64,000 bases of DNA from Haemonchus contortus (GCA_000469685.2 LS997566.1:11850992-11914991), one strand, 5' to 3'; counted from the first letter of the stretch, positions 44,406 through 56,932 are shown. The notes: a model not told the origin generated them from the letters alone. A program made the numbers and translations.

Positions 44406-45639
44406 AATCTGATATGGAAGACTAAGCTTCTTTTGCAGGCCTCGATAAAAATATTGACAGCCAATCATGCCCTATGAATAACGACTTATTCATATATCAC
44501 TTGATGACACTACCACCGAGAAGTGTGTGGTCATTGTACAAGGTTGAATTATCGACGATCTACTAATTAGAGCAGAAGAAAAAAGCCTTTAAAATTTACG
44601 CATTCGAACAGTCAAGACTACTGCAGTGAGACGAAAAATAAGTCTATAACATAAAAACCTTCCTAATTTTCGACTGATACTCAGAAGTGAATTTCGCTAT
44701 TGAGCGACTACCAGAATAGCCCTTTCCCGTACTGCAGAAGTCTTTCTCAACTCTTAACACCCTAGCCAAAATCAACATTACTGAAGCTCGTGTGCCATCC
44801 GTTCTTCTCGATATTCAAAAGTTAGAGTTAAGTATGCTGGAGAGCACAATTTTTCGACGTAGAGGTGAATACTTAATTCAATACCAGTTGGACTACGCAC
44901 GCTAATGCGTGCACCACATGCCCACTCCCGCTTACCTACAACTTGTTAGAGGACCAATATGAACAGTATCGCTTGACTTTCCATTTCATAACTCCATTGC
45001 ACCTGCGAAACTTTCGGAAGGACGCAAAAACGGGCATACAAACAGACACACAAAGTCACCACTTTGTATATGGAGACAGTCGGACGGCCTGCTGACGCCG
45101 GGCTTTCCTCCTTTTTAAGTCCCAGTAATCGGCAGCCCCCTCCCCAATTTTGGGAACGAATTATGCTTTTCTGAACACGAAATCCAGCACACTCTACACA
45201 ACTTTGACACAGAACCCAAAAAGAGGGGAGCTGGCATAAGCAGAGCAGCGTCAGTGGTATTTAGGGTGTGCCGATGCTTACGCCTACGATTGAAAGTGTC
45301 AGTCGGTTGCTCTTCATCTTGAAAATTATGAACCATTAAAAGTTTAACTGATAGGCAACCAAAGAATTGAGTAGTACTCACAAATGTTCTCGAGTGATAA
45401 TAACACCATTATAAGATGTCGTTATCACTGGACCTTCTTTCCTCCACGGGTACATTATTAGTCGAGAATCCCCAAATAATTGGAGGTCGGATTAACTCTG
45501 TCATAAATGATGTCAAAACATAAAGTAACCTTGATCTTCTACCGAGCTAAAAACCTTGCTGGATAGCGGTCGTAATCTATATAATAGTCGTAATCATAAA
45601 CACATTATAGATACCACAGGAGTTGAATTCAGTTGGTGA

Positions 45640-46190
45640 GTGATCTTATCAGTCGACGCTATCAGCTGTTATCCAGTCCTCATCATCGGTCGTCTACGAT
45701 CCCGCCGTACTCTACATCACATGCTCAACTGTCAAGGCTCCACTATTAATGCCATTGTCATAGTGGCTCTACGCTTTCCAGGATTTTCGTTAGCCCTTAT
45801 CAGTTTTATCAGCTCCTGGCCTGGCACCAACCGTTCTCGATCCCGTCACCGAGTACCTACGATCCTGTCACATCTTACATCACCTATTGAAATACCAAGA
45901 CTCCACTATTAACAGGAAGCGCGTCACAGACCTACAGGCCCTCGCCTTCTATGGCTCGTTATCAGCCACTATCATTTGTTATCATCCCTTTCACCAATGG
46001 TCCCTTCACACCCTACATCACCTGCCAGAGTGCCAAGGCTTCATCGATAATACAAAGGGAGTTACGGACCTGCGGCTTTTGCCTTTTAAGGCTCCTTATC
46101 TGTTTATATCGATTGTTATCACCTCCAATCACTTACCATCGCTGTTCCCATCGTGTCGCCTATCTCTCTTTCAAATTTGAATGCTTTAGC
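45640..46190 (+). repeat. Degenerate tandem repeat, three units of about 136-165 bp
   Basis: The anchor CATCACMTG...AAGRCTYC recurs: near 45716 (TCAAGGCTCCACTATTAA), 45881 (CCAAGACTCCACTATTAA) and 46017 (CCAAGGCTTCATCGATAA). Each is followed by a TATCA-rich block. Open plus-strand frames across it are repeat artefacts. Confidence 0.5.
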
Positions 46191-46224
46191 TACAATGGGA
46201 CGGGAGTTATGAATTTCCGGTCGG

Positions 46225-46285
46225 ACAAACACACACATACTCACACACACTCACACACACACGCAAACACACCAACAGACACACT
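46225..46285 (+). repeat. (CA)n microsatellite, imperfect
   Basis: About 60 bp of CA repeats with occasional T, G and A interruptions. Confidence 0.9.
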
Positions 46286-46603
46286 TAGCCGATTATATAA
46301 GTAGGATTCGCAGTGTTTCCCTTAATATGTTCAAAAGTGCTGTGGTGGATATTGGCGGCGCGCCACCACACACGCGTGATCCCAGATTGCTGCTTGCCAA
46401 GGTCTGCAAAACTGTCATAATTCTGGAGCTGGGTGAGTGTTACCAGACCATTGTGTAGACCACGTATCACACAAGCCGCCTCCGCGATTCTGAAGAGAGG
46501 TCGCATGCGGGGCGCTTTTCATGACGTAACGGATGAGTCCAGAGGTAGAAGGCAACACGAGTCCAGGAGTTTCAAAGATTTTCAAAATTCAAAGACATAT
46601 TTT

Positions 46604-46850
46604 TTATTTGCCTATCGTCTCTACTGAGACCTTTCCAGAGACGATGTGATAGTTTACAATGCTTGATCGAGACCAGTTTTCCCAGTCTTTCCAATCTAAG
46701 GGAACAACTGAAACACCCGGCATGCTCATGGCAACCTGCTCAGGCTTCGGAGGAGACTTTGTTCCAGTAACAGCTGGAGACCACATAAAACTCTGACAAT
46801 GCAGAACTGTAAAGATTTGAATGGCAATAAGGATTAAAAATATATGAATA
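46604..46850 (-). CDS. Candidate terminal exon of a secreted protein, unknown
   Basis: A minus-strand open frame runs from about 46850 to a TAA stop at 46604. It begins with a hydrophobic stretch FLILIAIQIFTVLHCQS that looks like a signal peptide. It continues FMWSPAVTGTKSPPKPEQVA, then VVPLDWKDWENWSRSSIVNY and ends VSVETIGK. An acceptor-like TCTTATTTTTAG precedes it, and AATAAA overlaps the stop codon (GGCAAATAAAAA), a compact nematode-style 3' end. No ATG lies before the hydrophobic part, so an upstream exon with the start would be needed. The first internal Met (46786) lies after the signal. Family unknown. Confidence 0.3.
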
Positions 46851-46859
46851 TGAACTTCT

Positions 46860-49040
46860 AAAAATAAGAATGGGAAAATATTTTTGGTATTGCCCTCACA
46901 GGATCCGTTATAGCCGGCCCAAGCTGATTAAGATTTAAATCTCCCAGGGTTCATATAGGTATATATAGACCATCATGAGCACCAGCTAGTTTCACACATG
47001 TAGTCATCTGAACCAGTCGTTTAGTCGAAGAACTCAGTAAGTTCAAGGGTTGTTCCAACTTTTGTCCTAATGGGAAGACTTGAGATAATTGCTTAGGCTT
47101 TCTTTCTGTAAACACCTCTCTTCTGAGAACTTCACTATTTTAGGTACGGCTGCTTCTTTTCTTTGTACTCTGACAACCCTTTTTTTCTTTGTAGACCGCT
47201 TTGGTTTTTAATATTGCATCGAGTCTTTGTTGTGTACTACATGCGAGAATTCTGATACTTAAATACATGGAAATGATTATTTTGAGATAAAAAAAGATAT
47301 AAGCCTCGAAGAAAAATGTCTGGAAATCAACAATTCGGCGTTTGCAGAAATTTAGAAGTTTGCTCTTCTGAACCGGTTCACAGTACAAGAAAATTTTTGA
47401 GAAAGGGAGATCAGGTGAAGTTGGAGACTTCATTAGTCTCGTCTACCCTTCACCTCCACCCTCTCCCCCTCCCTCGATTGCCATACTTTCCCTAAGGGTT
47501 TCTCATGGAAAGAGGAGTAAGCATTCATCATATCAATGTTTCTTAGTCCATTCGCCATGTGAATTATCGTTGTAAAAATTTAGAAAAATCTTCGGTCATA
47601 TCGTTCGAAATTAATGCAGGTATGGCTAGAAAGAAAACGAAATGATCAGAACGAAAATCCGCCTTCGAGTATTAACTGGAGGAGAATTTAGCCCCAAATG
47701 TAAAGCATCTAGTAGTATCGACTGTGCAGAGTGATCTGAAGCAGTTCCTGATTTTCTGAAGTTATAACATCTGCATGCCGTAATGCCCTGAGTGGTTGAA
47801 TTGTTTTTATTAATTTGAACGAACTAATATGTGTAGGATGTCGGAGGATGTAATACAAACATAATGAAATCATGATTGAGTGGTGGAAAATGTAGGTCGG
47901 TTTGTGTTCAAAGAGGCTTTTCAGGACATCTTCCTAAGCTGCGAACTCATCCCGCAACAACTCTAAAGATGTGCTCAGATCTTCTGTACACACAATCAGC
48001 TTAATTATTACGACGGATAAAGGATCAGGAGTGGAAGGGATCAGATATCTCGTGAACTGATTATCTCTGGCATGGCCATTCAAATTTATGCTTCTGCCTC
48101 TTCTTCCTATTAAAAAACCTTGTTACGTCAGGATAATCCATTTTCGGTCGAGGGATCGTATGATCTTCCTCAGACGCTTCGAATTTCACCTCATGTGAAA
48201 GCGTTTCTAATCTCAAAACTGATTTTGTTTACAAGTAAAGTGAGATTTTATGGAGAGAATTCGTAGATCCGTTGTTCCACGTGAGCTTTTGCTCGTTTCT
48301 AGGAATACACTGGATCATTCTAGCGAAACATTCAAAAAAAGATTTTTAGAAATGATTAAATCCACTATTCATGCAGTTTGCGACTCAAAAAGGCGGTGTG
48401 GGACATCACAAAGAGCAAATCCATTCGTCAATCCAATCGCCGTAACTATTCCTAGACTGGGTGAACCTTGATATTGCTGTTTTGATATACTGGGATAGCC
48501 GAGTCAGGGTTGGGACTACCATAGGGACAAAGCTTTCGTAGGCGTAGGTTTGGAAAGATGAGTGCCATCGTCAAGCGATTCACAACTTCCTCTATTATGA
48601 TTGTGACTCGAAAATTAATTGCCTTGCAGACAATCAGATAAACATTTGGAGAGATGCGGTTAACATCATCACAGTATTCACCGGTCCCCCTACTTGTTAT
48701 TTACCTCGGCTACATATTTCCACGCATATATCTATTCGAAGGAACCATTGAAAGGCAGAATACAATCCTACAAGGAGTGCCTATTTCGGAAATGGGCCTT
48801 CACGGTGAGAAATAGATGAGGGAGTATACAACCAAATGAGCTAGTTTAAATGAAGCTTTCCGCTTCCTAAATACATTGAGCGTCGGATAGTTGACATCAT
48901 TCCCTGGTCAACAGAAAGAATTCTAATTTTAGCGGCTTTTCAGGGGTTTGTGCTTATTTTTAGCGAAAGTGCTTGGCGAGAGAAGAGAGCGTTAACGAGT
49001 TTATCGTGGTCGTGACGCAAAATAATGTCATCGCCCGATT
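46860..49040. other. Unassigned intergenic DNA
   Basis: No recognised gene or transposon. The 97-codon minus frame at 47140-47433 and the 73-codon plus frame at 48250-48471 match nothing known. Confidence 0.4.
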
Positions 49041-49056
49041 ACTTACTTACTTACTT
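49041..49056 (-). repeat. (TAAG)n microsatellite tail of the LINE
   Basis: Four ACTT units on the plus strand, forming the 3' end of the minus-strand LINE. Confidence 0.75.
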
Positions 49057-49059
49057 AGA

Positions 49060-49490
49060 CTTACATTTAGTTCCTCCCATGCTATTGAGCTAATCAGACA
49101 GTGAATTCGTCCCACCGTTGCCGTTCCTGAGCAATGACCGCTCCTTCATATCTGGAATCACCCCTGACCTCGATGCTGATGTCAAATGTTCTTCTCTACT
49201 TGCTAGTCGGTTGACCTCCTCTCGTTTGGCTCCTGGAGGTGTCCAATACTGCATGTTTTTTGCTGAGATCCACTGCTGCGGCATACGTAAGGATTAACCA
49301 GAACCGTGCCACTTGACGGCTATAATACCGTAGCGGCGCAGGCTTCTTCTTTTGTGATGTGACCTGTGCATAGTATCTTCATGATCCGTCGCAGGAACTT
49401 TGATGGAAAGCATTGTTTTTTAGTTGACTAGACTGATCACATGTACTTTTCCACGTTGCACTTGCATAGAGTTCAGCAAGAAACGAAATA
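49060..49490 (-). pseudogene. LINE C-terminal segment, 3' side of the mariner
   Basis: The frame at 49284-49090 reads PQQWISAKNMQYWTPPGAKR, resembling the WTPPGKRKxGRP-type C-terminal motif of CR1/RTE-like LINEs. It then gives NGNGGTNSLSDQLNSMGGTK up to the terminal repeats. Confidence 0.6.
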
Positions 49491-50746
49491 TTAGGTTGTT
49501 CGGAAAGGAATGCGCGTTTAAGTTCAAAAAATTTTTTATTATAAAAACGAAACTAAACAAGATCAATTCAAAAGATATTTTCCATTACTATCGATGACTT
49601 GTTGTCTACGTTCGGGCAAAGAATGGATTCATCTTCTGAAGAACTCGGCCGGCTGCAACTCAAAGTAGTTGGACACCCTGAGTTGGACTTTTTCGCGGTT
49701 CTTGAATTTTCTCTCGGCCAAGGAGTGCTGCATTGACCGGAACAGATGGTCATCGGATGGAGTCAGGTCTGGGCTGTTAGGCGGATGAGGCAGGAATTCC
49801 CAACCCCTATTCCTCAATTTTTTTCCAAGGTGGTTTTCGCAACATGTTGACGAGCGTTGCCGAGGAGGAATTTTGTCGACCTCGTTTCGAAACCTTGATG
49901 ACGCAGTGCTTGATGCGATGCGGTCCAACTGATCTTCGTATATGTCCGCCGTAACCGTTTGACCCGAATTCAGGACTTCAAACTGCACTCAACCTTTGCT
50001 GTTCCACCAATCACCTTTCTACCGTATATATCCGGTTTCGGAGTCGGTTTTGGAGTGTCACCGGCGTCTAACCGCTGTCTTTTTCGTGTTGCGTAGTCGA
50101 GGCACATCCATTTCCTGTCTGATGTAATAATAGAGTTGGAAAAACCGCTGTTTTTGGAGCGATGGAGAAGAATTTCGGCCATCGCCACTCGTGTTGCCTG
50201 GTTTGCGTCGCTCAGCTGGTGCGGTACCCATTTTCCGCACCTGTTCGTCATGCAAATTGCCAACAAATGCTCATGGATGGTAGGGTTTCAGTAGCCAACA
50301 TGTGTTGCCAGTTCTCGGGTGGTTTGGTGTGGACCCAATTTAATGACGGTCTTCAACACTTGGTTATCGACGAATTGAGGCCGACTTCCGCGATCTTCGC
50401 CCTCCAAGCTTTCATTACCGTTTTTGAAACGCTGATGCCATCGTGGACACTGGCTTTCTGACAGGGCTTTTTCGCCGTATACTTCAGATGTGGCACGATG
50501 AGATTCAGCAGCCGATTTTCCTTGTTTGAAGTTGTACCACATGCAAGCCCGCAAAAGGCATTTTTGGTCAAGCACCTTTTGAACTTTTTTTTCTTAGAAA
50601 AAACAAAGTAAACATAGACAAAAACATATCAAAAGATGCGCAATAAAAAGCTCTTCCGAACAGACAAAACTGTTTTGAAAAATCTTCTATAGTAGGGGAG
50701 AAATGAATGGACAAAGTTAGCGCGCATTCCTTTCCGAACAACCTAA
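49491..50746 (-). mobile_element. Mariner transposon, 1256 bp, degenerate, inserted in a LINE
   Basis: Perfect terminal repeats of at least 25 bp: TTAGGTTGTTCGGAAAGGAA at the left, and the same sequence inverted at the right. TA is duplicated at 49489-49490 and 50747-50748. The length is right for a complete mariner. Transposase is on the minus strand but frameshifted. Terminal repeats are near perfect although the gene is decayed, so it may still be mobilised by a related enzyme. Confidence 0.9.
49568..50575 (-). pseudogene. Mariner transposase, frameshifted
   Basis: The N-terminal block (50575-50288) has the helix-turn-helix region RACMWYNFKQGKSAAESHRA and PRWHQRFKNGNESLEGEDRG. The middle block (50266-49970) has KWVPHQLSDANQATRVAMAE, IITSDRKW (normally TGDEKW: Asp kept, Glu replaced by Arg) and ATRKRQRLDAGDTPKPTPKP. 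The C-terminal block (49988-49629) has FEVLNSGQTVTADIYEDQLD and LPHPPNSPDLTPSDDHLFRS, which carries the third catalytic Asp of the D,D34D triad. The region of the second Asp (normally QHDNARPH) is out of frame as PPRQRSSTCCENH. At least two frameshifts separate the three blocks, so it is inactive. Confidence 0.88.
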
Positions 50747-50748
50747 TA

Positions 50749-51880
50749 GAAGGATACAAGCGCATCTTGACACTACGGGATGTACTTGACATTGACCGTA
50801 TTGGTTGGAGTCCAAATAATACATCTGTAGTTTTTGATCCTGCTACGAATATCTGTTCAGATAGTGCCATTGTGAAAGACAAAATTTTCGAGGTAAGTGA
50901 ACTTGTCGACATTTTCCAACATTGTATTCTCCACGTTGACGTTCACCTGCACATAGGCTTGACCGATTATCATGGTTTTCGACTTACTGACGCTAATGCG
51001 TAAGCCGATCATGCTCGCTTCCCTGTTGAGAGTATCTAAACTTTTGCAATTCGTGTTTGTCTTTAGTAATAAATGCAATACCATTCGCAAAATCTAGATC
51101 TCTGAGATTAATTGAGCTTGTTCAACCAGCTTAAACCTACCATTGCTTGCATTGTTTTCCTTATGACGAATCTAGGCAGGTATGATTTGCATTAGCGAAT
51201 GATTGCATTTCTGCCGCACTCCTGTAATGATTTCGAAGAATGCTGTATAATGTGCAGCCATTTTTACACAGAAGGGTGCGATGATACAGACTACTGAATG
51301 AGAGGACAAAAGGCCTCGGCATGCCGTTCAGCTTGAGGTTTTCATAAAATGATTCAGGTGAAAAGCTGTCGAATGCGTGTCTGAATTCCGCGAATATGAT
51401 GAAAAATGCATACTGGAACTCGATAAAGCGCTCGAGAAGTGCAAATATTTTCTCTCAACACGACCTTTTTACTCTCAACTCATCCTGTTCTTCCCTCAGT
51501 TGTTTATCAATTGCGCCGAGGTGTCGTTGCAACAATATGACACTGAATGCTTGTCATGGTACCGGAACACGCGTGATACCTCCCCATATCAGCAACACGA
51601 AAACTTTTCCTAGCTTTCTGGCACCGATCCTCCATTTAAGCAAAGAGTATACAATGCCGTGGGTCTCTTCCAATCCTACTCGACCTGCCCTTGTTTCTAC
51701 TGAAATTTTATGGATGCCAGAGGCCCTCCTGCTTCGAAGACACCGGGATACTTCGGTCAATTTTTTGTACCCAAAACGACAAATAGCCATACAATTCCAT
51801 GCAATCCGTCTCTGAATTCTAATCAGGAAATTTTATCTGCCATAACAAGACAGAAGTGCTTCGTGTAAGGTTTACCTTCT
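50749..51880 (-). pseudogene. LINE reverse transcriptase remnant, 5' side of the mariner
   Basis: From the right, in several frames: DKQLREEQDELRVKRSC (for the usual KQLREEQAGFRxGRSC), FIIFAEFRHAFDSFSPESFY (motif A region, KAFDS normally, near 51380), NLKLNGMPRPFVLSFSSLYH and LRDLDFANGIAFITK (motif C region with FANG instead of FADD, near 51090). Then ESMIGLRISVSKSKT-type sequence and NVDKFTYLENFVF (50860-50960), the usual EEFTYLGS thumb motif. The order is right and the frames are broken. Confidence 0.75.
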
Positions 51881-51889
51881 GCGACTTAA

Positions 51890-52740
51890 TACGTATCCTA
51901 AGATCCCATTGTGTATGCTGCTGATAGTTCAGAAAAAGTCGCTAAAAAAGGATCCCTGAAAGAGGAGGCACTACAAAAGAGGAGGCTTCCTGTCTTCTGT
52001 AGGCAGAACCCTACAGGAGGCAGGAATGTGTAGACTTTGAGTGCTAATTTTCTTTTCATCTAGTGGCATTTATCGCTGGAAAATTTAGCACGCCATTGGA
52101 ACGAAACTCATTTTGTGGACTTTCAGGGAAATCACCGCAGTAGTGCCTTGCGGAAGTGTATGATGTCAAAAAAGGAAGTGACGAGGTAATAGAATTTGTA
52201 TCAGGCTAAATTGAGAATGATCAGCCGATTAGATATAAATATAGCGAAGTGGTAGATAGCCGTAAATTCCTGTTTTAGTCGCTGTCTTATACCAAATTTT
52301 ACAATGCTTTATCCCATAACACATTTCTGTCATCACTATTCGCACTTTCCTGCCATCTTATATAGCCGTTTATCAAGAAATGAAGCTGATCAACTAATGT
52401 ATTCGAACGTAAGATCCTATTGCCCACAATTCTGAGAGAACGTCAGAATGAAAGCTAGGACGTCACCGAAAATATCATATGTACCCCTCGCCCGAGCTCT
52501 GCGCGCAGTATACAAGGGAGACCGAGGACCTACGTCAAAGAAGCTAGTTTGAAAAAAGACTCCGAACGCTTCCAGGGATATCGCAAAAGGTTGTTGATCT
52601 AATAAAGCATGGAAGCGTGTTTTGATGCTCGCTTCCAGGAAACGCGTAGGGAAGGAGCAAAGGCCAGAGAAATTACTATAATGGAGAAGACATCGAACGA
52701 AACAGTGTTGCCGTCTCAGTAGCGTAGTCCCTCAATGACT
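51890..52740. other. Unassigned intergenic DNA
   Basis: No recognised gene, RNA or transposon. A direct GAGGAGGC duplication near 51961-51986 is noted only. Confidence 0.35.
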
Positions 52741-54990
52741 ATGCCATGTCCCTCCGTCTCCAACAGAATTAGAGGGATCGAACCGTGGTTGTGAGGATGA
52801 AGGAGGGTACTTGAAAATAATATCTGTATATGCACCGCAAGCCGGCCGCCCCAACAACGGAAAGGATGAGTCTATGTCAGCCTTGACGAAGTCATCAGAT
52901 CAAATTCGAGGATGGGTTTGGGAAGGCTTACGGAAGCTGCGGAGTGGAGTCAAGGACAAGGAAAGGAGCGGGACCTCAAAGGAGCAAAGGACCTCGCAGT
53001 GGCTGCAGCTCGTGACCAGCAGCCTGCAGCACATTTCTCACAAAAGGACACTCAAAATGTAGCCAGCAACGGAAGGAAACAAACTGAAAACGACCATACG
53101 GTCATGAAAATATCATGTCTGTGACGGAGACCGGAATTCTACAGAAAATTTCGTTCTCGAGCAGAGCATTCTGAAAGCCGGTCGTCGAGACCCTTGAGGA
53201 CCGATCCAGCAGACATGGAACAACGCAATGAAGGACATCTCGCTGGGTGAGACGCGAGGTGGCTCGAGGGGAGCAAGGCAGCGTGGTTCCGGATTGATGA
53301 AGTCCAGGAATTTGTAGAGCAGAAAAAACGCTTACAATCTCTAGCAAAGAAGCGAGGTCTAGATGACCCAGATATTTTCAGAAGTTACAAGAAACTCGCC
53401 AAGGCTGCTACAGCAGAAAAAAAGACTCGGAATTGGACGATTCGTAGGAGAACCTTGATGGTTCGGAAAGGGAGAAGTCCGCCTTTCGGGTGGCTTAAGC
53501 CCGGTATCGGACTGATCAGGACACTGGAGTAGTGAAGGCAGTAAGGGACATTTAACACCAACACCACAAACACACCCTTCTGCGAGTTCTAACTGAGGTC
53601 AAGCGCAAAGACCTTTCGATAGGTCCACGATGGAACCAATTCTGAGGGTCCCATCATTTTCCAAATAGAAGATGTGGTTCGCCAGCTATCGGGTAAATGG
53701 ATGCCGTGAAAGCGACTGGTCTTTCCTGATAAGGTACCTGTATAGGAAATGGGACGCTTCGACTCATCCTGTTCCTCAACACTGTGACCACCAAGTGAAA
53801 TATCACGAAAGTGTGGAGGAGCTGTGCTATAGTTCTCATCTTCAAGCAGAAAGGTGCGATAGAGTGCTCCATCTAGAGTAGGACTAAGCTAATTGCGCAC
53901 AATATGAAACCGTATGAGTGATTAGTGGACTCACAATCAGATATGGGAACTGGTTCCGATTTAACAGGAGTAGCACGGCTCCATGCTAAGCGAGCCTGCG
54001 GCGGATGCCATATTCATAGCTAGAGCATTGATGAAGAAATATCGAAAAAGGGTTAGACTCTGCTAGCTAGCCTCCTCGAGCTGGAGAAGACGTTCTGCCA
54101 TCTACCTAAACCCCAATTCTGCGGAGAGCGCTCCAAGAACGGAACGTTCCAGTACAACTGATCTCCTTCGTCAAGAATATGTACGTTGGGTCTAAGGCGT
54201 ACGCAGTCCAAGAGTGATAGACGTCACGGCTGAGGTAAATAGAGGATCGGCCCTGACCCGTTCCTCTTTCCAGTAGCTCTGACCGTTCACGAAGGGTTCA
54301 CTTCTGGACTGCTTAAGATCATCCTCCACGATAAGGGCGTCCCTTTGATAGCGAAATTCAGGATGAACTCTAGAGCAGTCTGCAGAAGAGGGCAAAAAGT
54401 TCTTGCAAGGGATGGGCTTCGGCTGAGCGTGAAAAAAATCGAACTCTTCATCGCGTAGAATCAGAGTACACTGACCAAGAAAAGCCATCAAAAGGGTGCC
54501 AGCTTTCATTACCAGGGAACAACCTGTCTGCTGTGGAGTGTGGACCAGGCTGTAAAGACTAGTAAATGCAGCGTGTTTGAAATAGAGAGATTGCATGGCA
54601 TCATCTGCGAATTGCGATGTTCCAGCAGGTTCAGTCGAGGGGTATGCTGCGCGGCAGTGAGGCTAACAATGTCCAAAGGCGGTGAGCGCTGGCCTGTAAT
54701 CGTAAGCACAAATTATGGAGAAACTCTATTTTTTTCAATTGATGATGGGCCTGCAATTAGACCCGACTGAGCCGGATCGAGAAATAAGGTCGGTTCCGAA
54801 CAGCTTCTGTTCAGCTTCAAGTGGGAGTCAACGAATTCGACAGTACCGACCCATACGCAGAAGACCACTAAAACATCCAATAAGAGATGCAATGGAGTTC
54901 AAGGCTCGAGGAAAGCGATCACGAGGGACCCCAATAAAGAGATGGCTAGACGGGTCAAAGAAGACTGAGCTCCAATCGATCTCGTAGCAG
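52741..54990 (+). mobile_element. LINE relic, plus strand, with endonuclease to C-terminus traces
   Basis: In order: MKIISVYAPQAGRPNNGKDE (endonuclease YAPQAG motif, 52811), LAKKRGLDDPDIFRSYKKLA (connector, 53340-53400), LLELEKTFCHLPKPQFC (motif A region, normally DLEKAYDRVP, near 54070-54120), GLRLSVKKIELF (near 54415-54455) and the C-terminal FKARGKRSRGTPIKRWLDGS (54897-54957). The spacing suits one ORF2 about 2.2 kb long with many stops. It is a different family from the RTE copies, and the exact clade is uncertain. Confidence 0.7.
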
Positions 54991-55499
54991 AACATCGGGC
55001 TGATGCCACATCCAAATTACGCGATTTCGAGATAGCTGATTATAAGAAAACTCCAAGTTTTCTAGGTTCTTCAGATCGGTGTGGTTCTTTTTCTAGACTC
55101 AGCGATAACGATATGAGTGAAATGTTTCTTTTTGTTCCGCAGCAGGTCATAGCCTTATTCTTCGCCTTACGGAAGGTTAGATTGCGAAAGGCTCGTGTCC
55201 CCACTTCCCTTAATGCCTTTTACGGGTAAAAGGCAAAGTTATGTGAAATAGCTGTCTTATCTGTTTGTTCCACAAATTGGGATTGCTTTAATACCATCTC
55301 AAATGAGTTCGAAAAAAAATGTGTAAGTTCAGCTGATTGGTTGAAAAAGGCGTCTTCGATAGCAGTAATAAACTTGCTTCATTCGAATATATCTCATCTA
55401 GATTTAAACATAGTGAGAGGCTACCGGTCTTGCTCGGTTCCCAGCGGTGTCTATTCATGAAAGAGCAGAATGTTTTTTGGAGCTTTCAAAAAGGTATTC

Positions 55500-56560
55500 A
55501 GAACTGACTGTAGAATCTAATCTCAGAGGAAAACTTGCATCTAATAGGGTCTTTCCCTTCAGTGCAGGCCTCTCTTTGGTTCAGTGAGGAAGAGATTTTC
55601 GCAGCCCTCCTTAAGGTCAAGCCTCGTTCATCGACCACTCCAGATGGCATTCCTTCTAGATATGTCAAGAGAGCTCTGGCTTCTATTGTGGGACCTCTGA
55701 ACTTTATATCTAAATCGAGCCTATTGATTCGAGCATAGCAAAAGTACCTGAGCGGTGGAAGAGGTCGTTTGTCACCCCTATTCTCAAAAACCCCCGTTTA
55801 GTGATCCAAATGGTTACAGGCCGGTTTCTTTCACGTCGATATTTCGCCGGGTTTTCGAGAAATTGTCAAGAGGGTAATCGTAGACCATCTGCAAAGGCAT
55901 GACATTTTGCCTGATAGTCAACATGGCTTTAGAAAAGGGAAATCAACCGCAATTTAGCTCATAGAATCCATGAACGATTTGACCGCTGCGCCGCTTTGGA
56001 TGTTAAAAAAGACGTGGATGTCGTTTATTTCGATTTCTGTGAGGCATTCGATAGAGCTAACTACGATACTTACGATAGTGGAACCTACGATGTAGGCGAG
56101 TATGAACTTAAAAAATTTGATGCGATCAAAGATTTAAGTCTGATCATTGATAGCAATCTATCATTCGAATCCGATTGCAGGATCATAGCCAATAAAGCCC
56201 AATCTAGACTGTGTTCCATCTGCTTTGATATTTGCCACTAAAGATCCTGTTATCCTCATTTGGACCTCCAAGACGCATATCTGCCCTATTGTGGAGTATG
56301 ATTCAGTCATCTTCTTCCCTTATTCTATAAAATTGACTTCAGTTTTTGAGGCTGTTCACAACTGTTTCAGCGGGAAAGTTTTGACCCGTGCATTAGGATT
56401 CAACTACAACAGCTACCTATAAGGTCTGTTAGAAACCAAATGCTGGGTCTTGACTCTCCTCTGCAGAAGGAAGAGGTTTGATTTGGAGCCAGTCCACAAA
56501 ATCGTCATAAGCAAGTTGTTCTTGAGTAGTGAGAGCTCATTCATTCCTTTTCCGTCCCAT
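55500..56560 (+). mobile_element. CR1-like LINE fragment, plus strand
   Basis: Reverse transcriptase traces are FSEEEIFAALLKVKPRSSTT with PDGIPSRYVKRAL (55577-55683), NGYRPVSFTS-like sequence (about 55810), QHGFRKGKST (about 55920) and KKDVDVVYFDFCEAFDRANY (motif A with Asp, 56002-56060). It jumps directly from motif A to the thumb region (LKKFDAIKDLSLIIDSNLSF, 56110-56165), so the palm with the YxDD box is deleted. The C-terminal part continues to about 56520. Confidence 0.75.
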
Positions 56561-56889
56561 ACCAGCTGGGTTTGAACTTTTTCTCCCTAAAATCAATACT
56601 CCATTTCGGAGGAAATTTTACTCTTCAAGGGCTTTATTCTATGTAGTGTGCGTCGAACGACGCGCTTCCATATAACATCAGTTCTAGCCAGGGGTAAAAC
56701 AGGGTCTGGTTGCATAGTAACAATAAACTTATGCACTAAAAACTAAAATCAAATCTAGAACCAAACGAACATAACGGATTGTAACAAAAAAAAGAGAAAC
56801 TAAATCTCTGAAGCGTTTGATAGAATTTTAAAAATATAGAAGAAATAGGAAAAAGATCGAGCTCAGTTGTATCCAAACGTATGAAAAAA

Positions 56890-56932
56890 GGCACTTGCTG
56901 ATGGGGGTTAACTGCCCCCATCAGCAAGTGCC
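56890..56932 (+). repeat. Perfect 18-bp inverted repeat (hairpin)
   Basis: GGCACTTGCTGATGGGGG at 56890-56907, a 7-base spacer, and its exact complement at 56915-56932. No run of T follows on the plus strand. A run of A precedes it, which would be a T-run after the stem on the minus strand. Confidence 0.9.

Larger units (their letters stand above)
49041..51880 (-). mobile_element. Non-LTR retrotransposon (LINE), degenerate, interrupted by a mariner
   Basis: Minus-strand LINE ORF2 remnants lie on both sides of a mariner at 49491-50746. The 3' end at 49041-49075 reads GGTKCKSK and a stop, running into (TAAG)n repeats, a typical LINE tail. Excluding the insertion, about 1.6 kb remains. The 5' boundary near 51880 is approximate. 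Confidence 0.75.

Noticed and set aside
45640..46304. Open plus-strand frames of 90-117 codons
   Set aside because: Produced by tandem repeats and a CA microsatellite.
49041..49056. Independent microsatellite
   Set aside because: It forms the (TAAG)n tail of the adjacent LINE, so it is part of that element.
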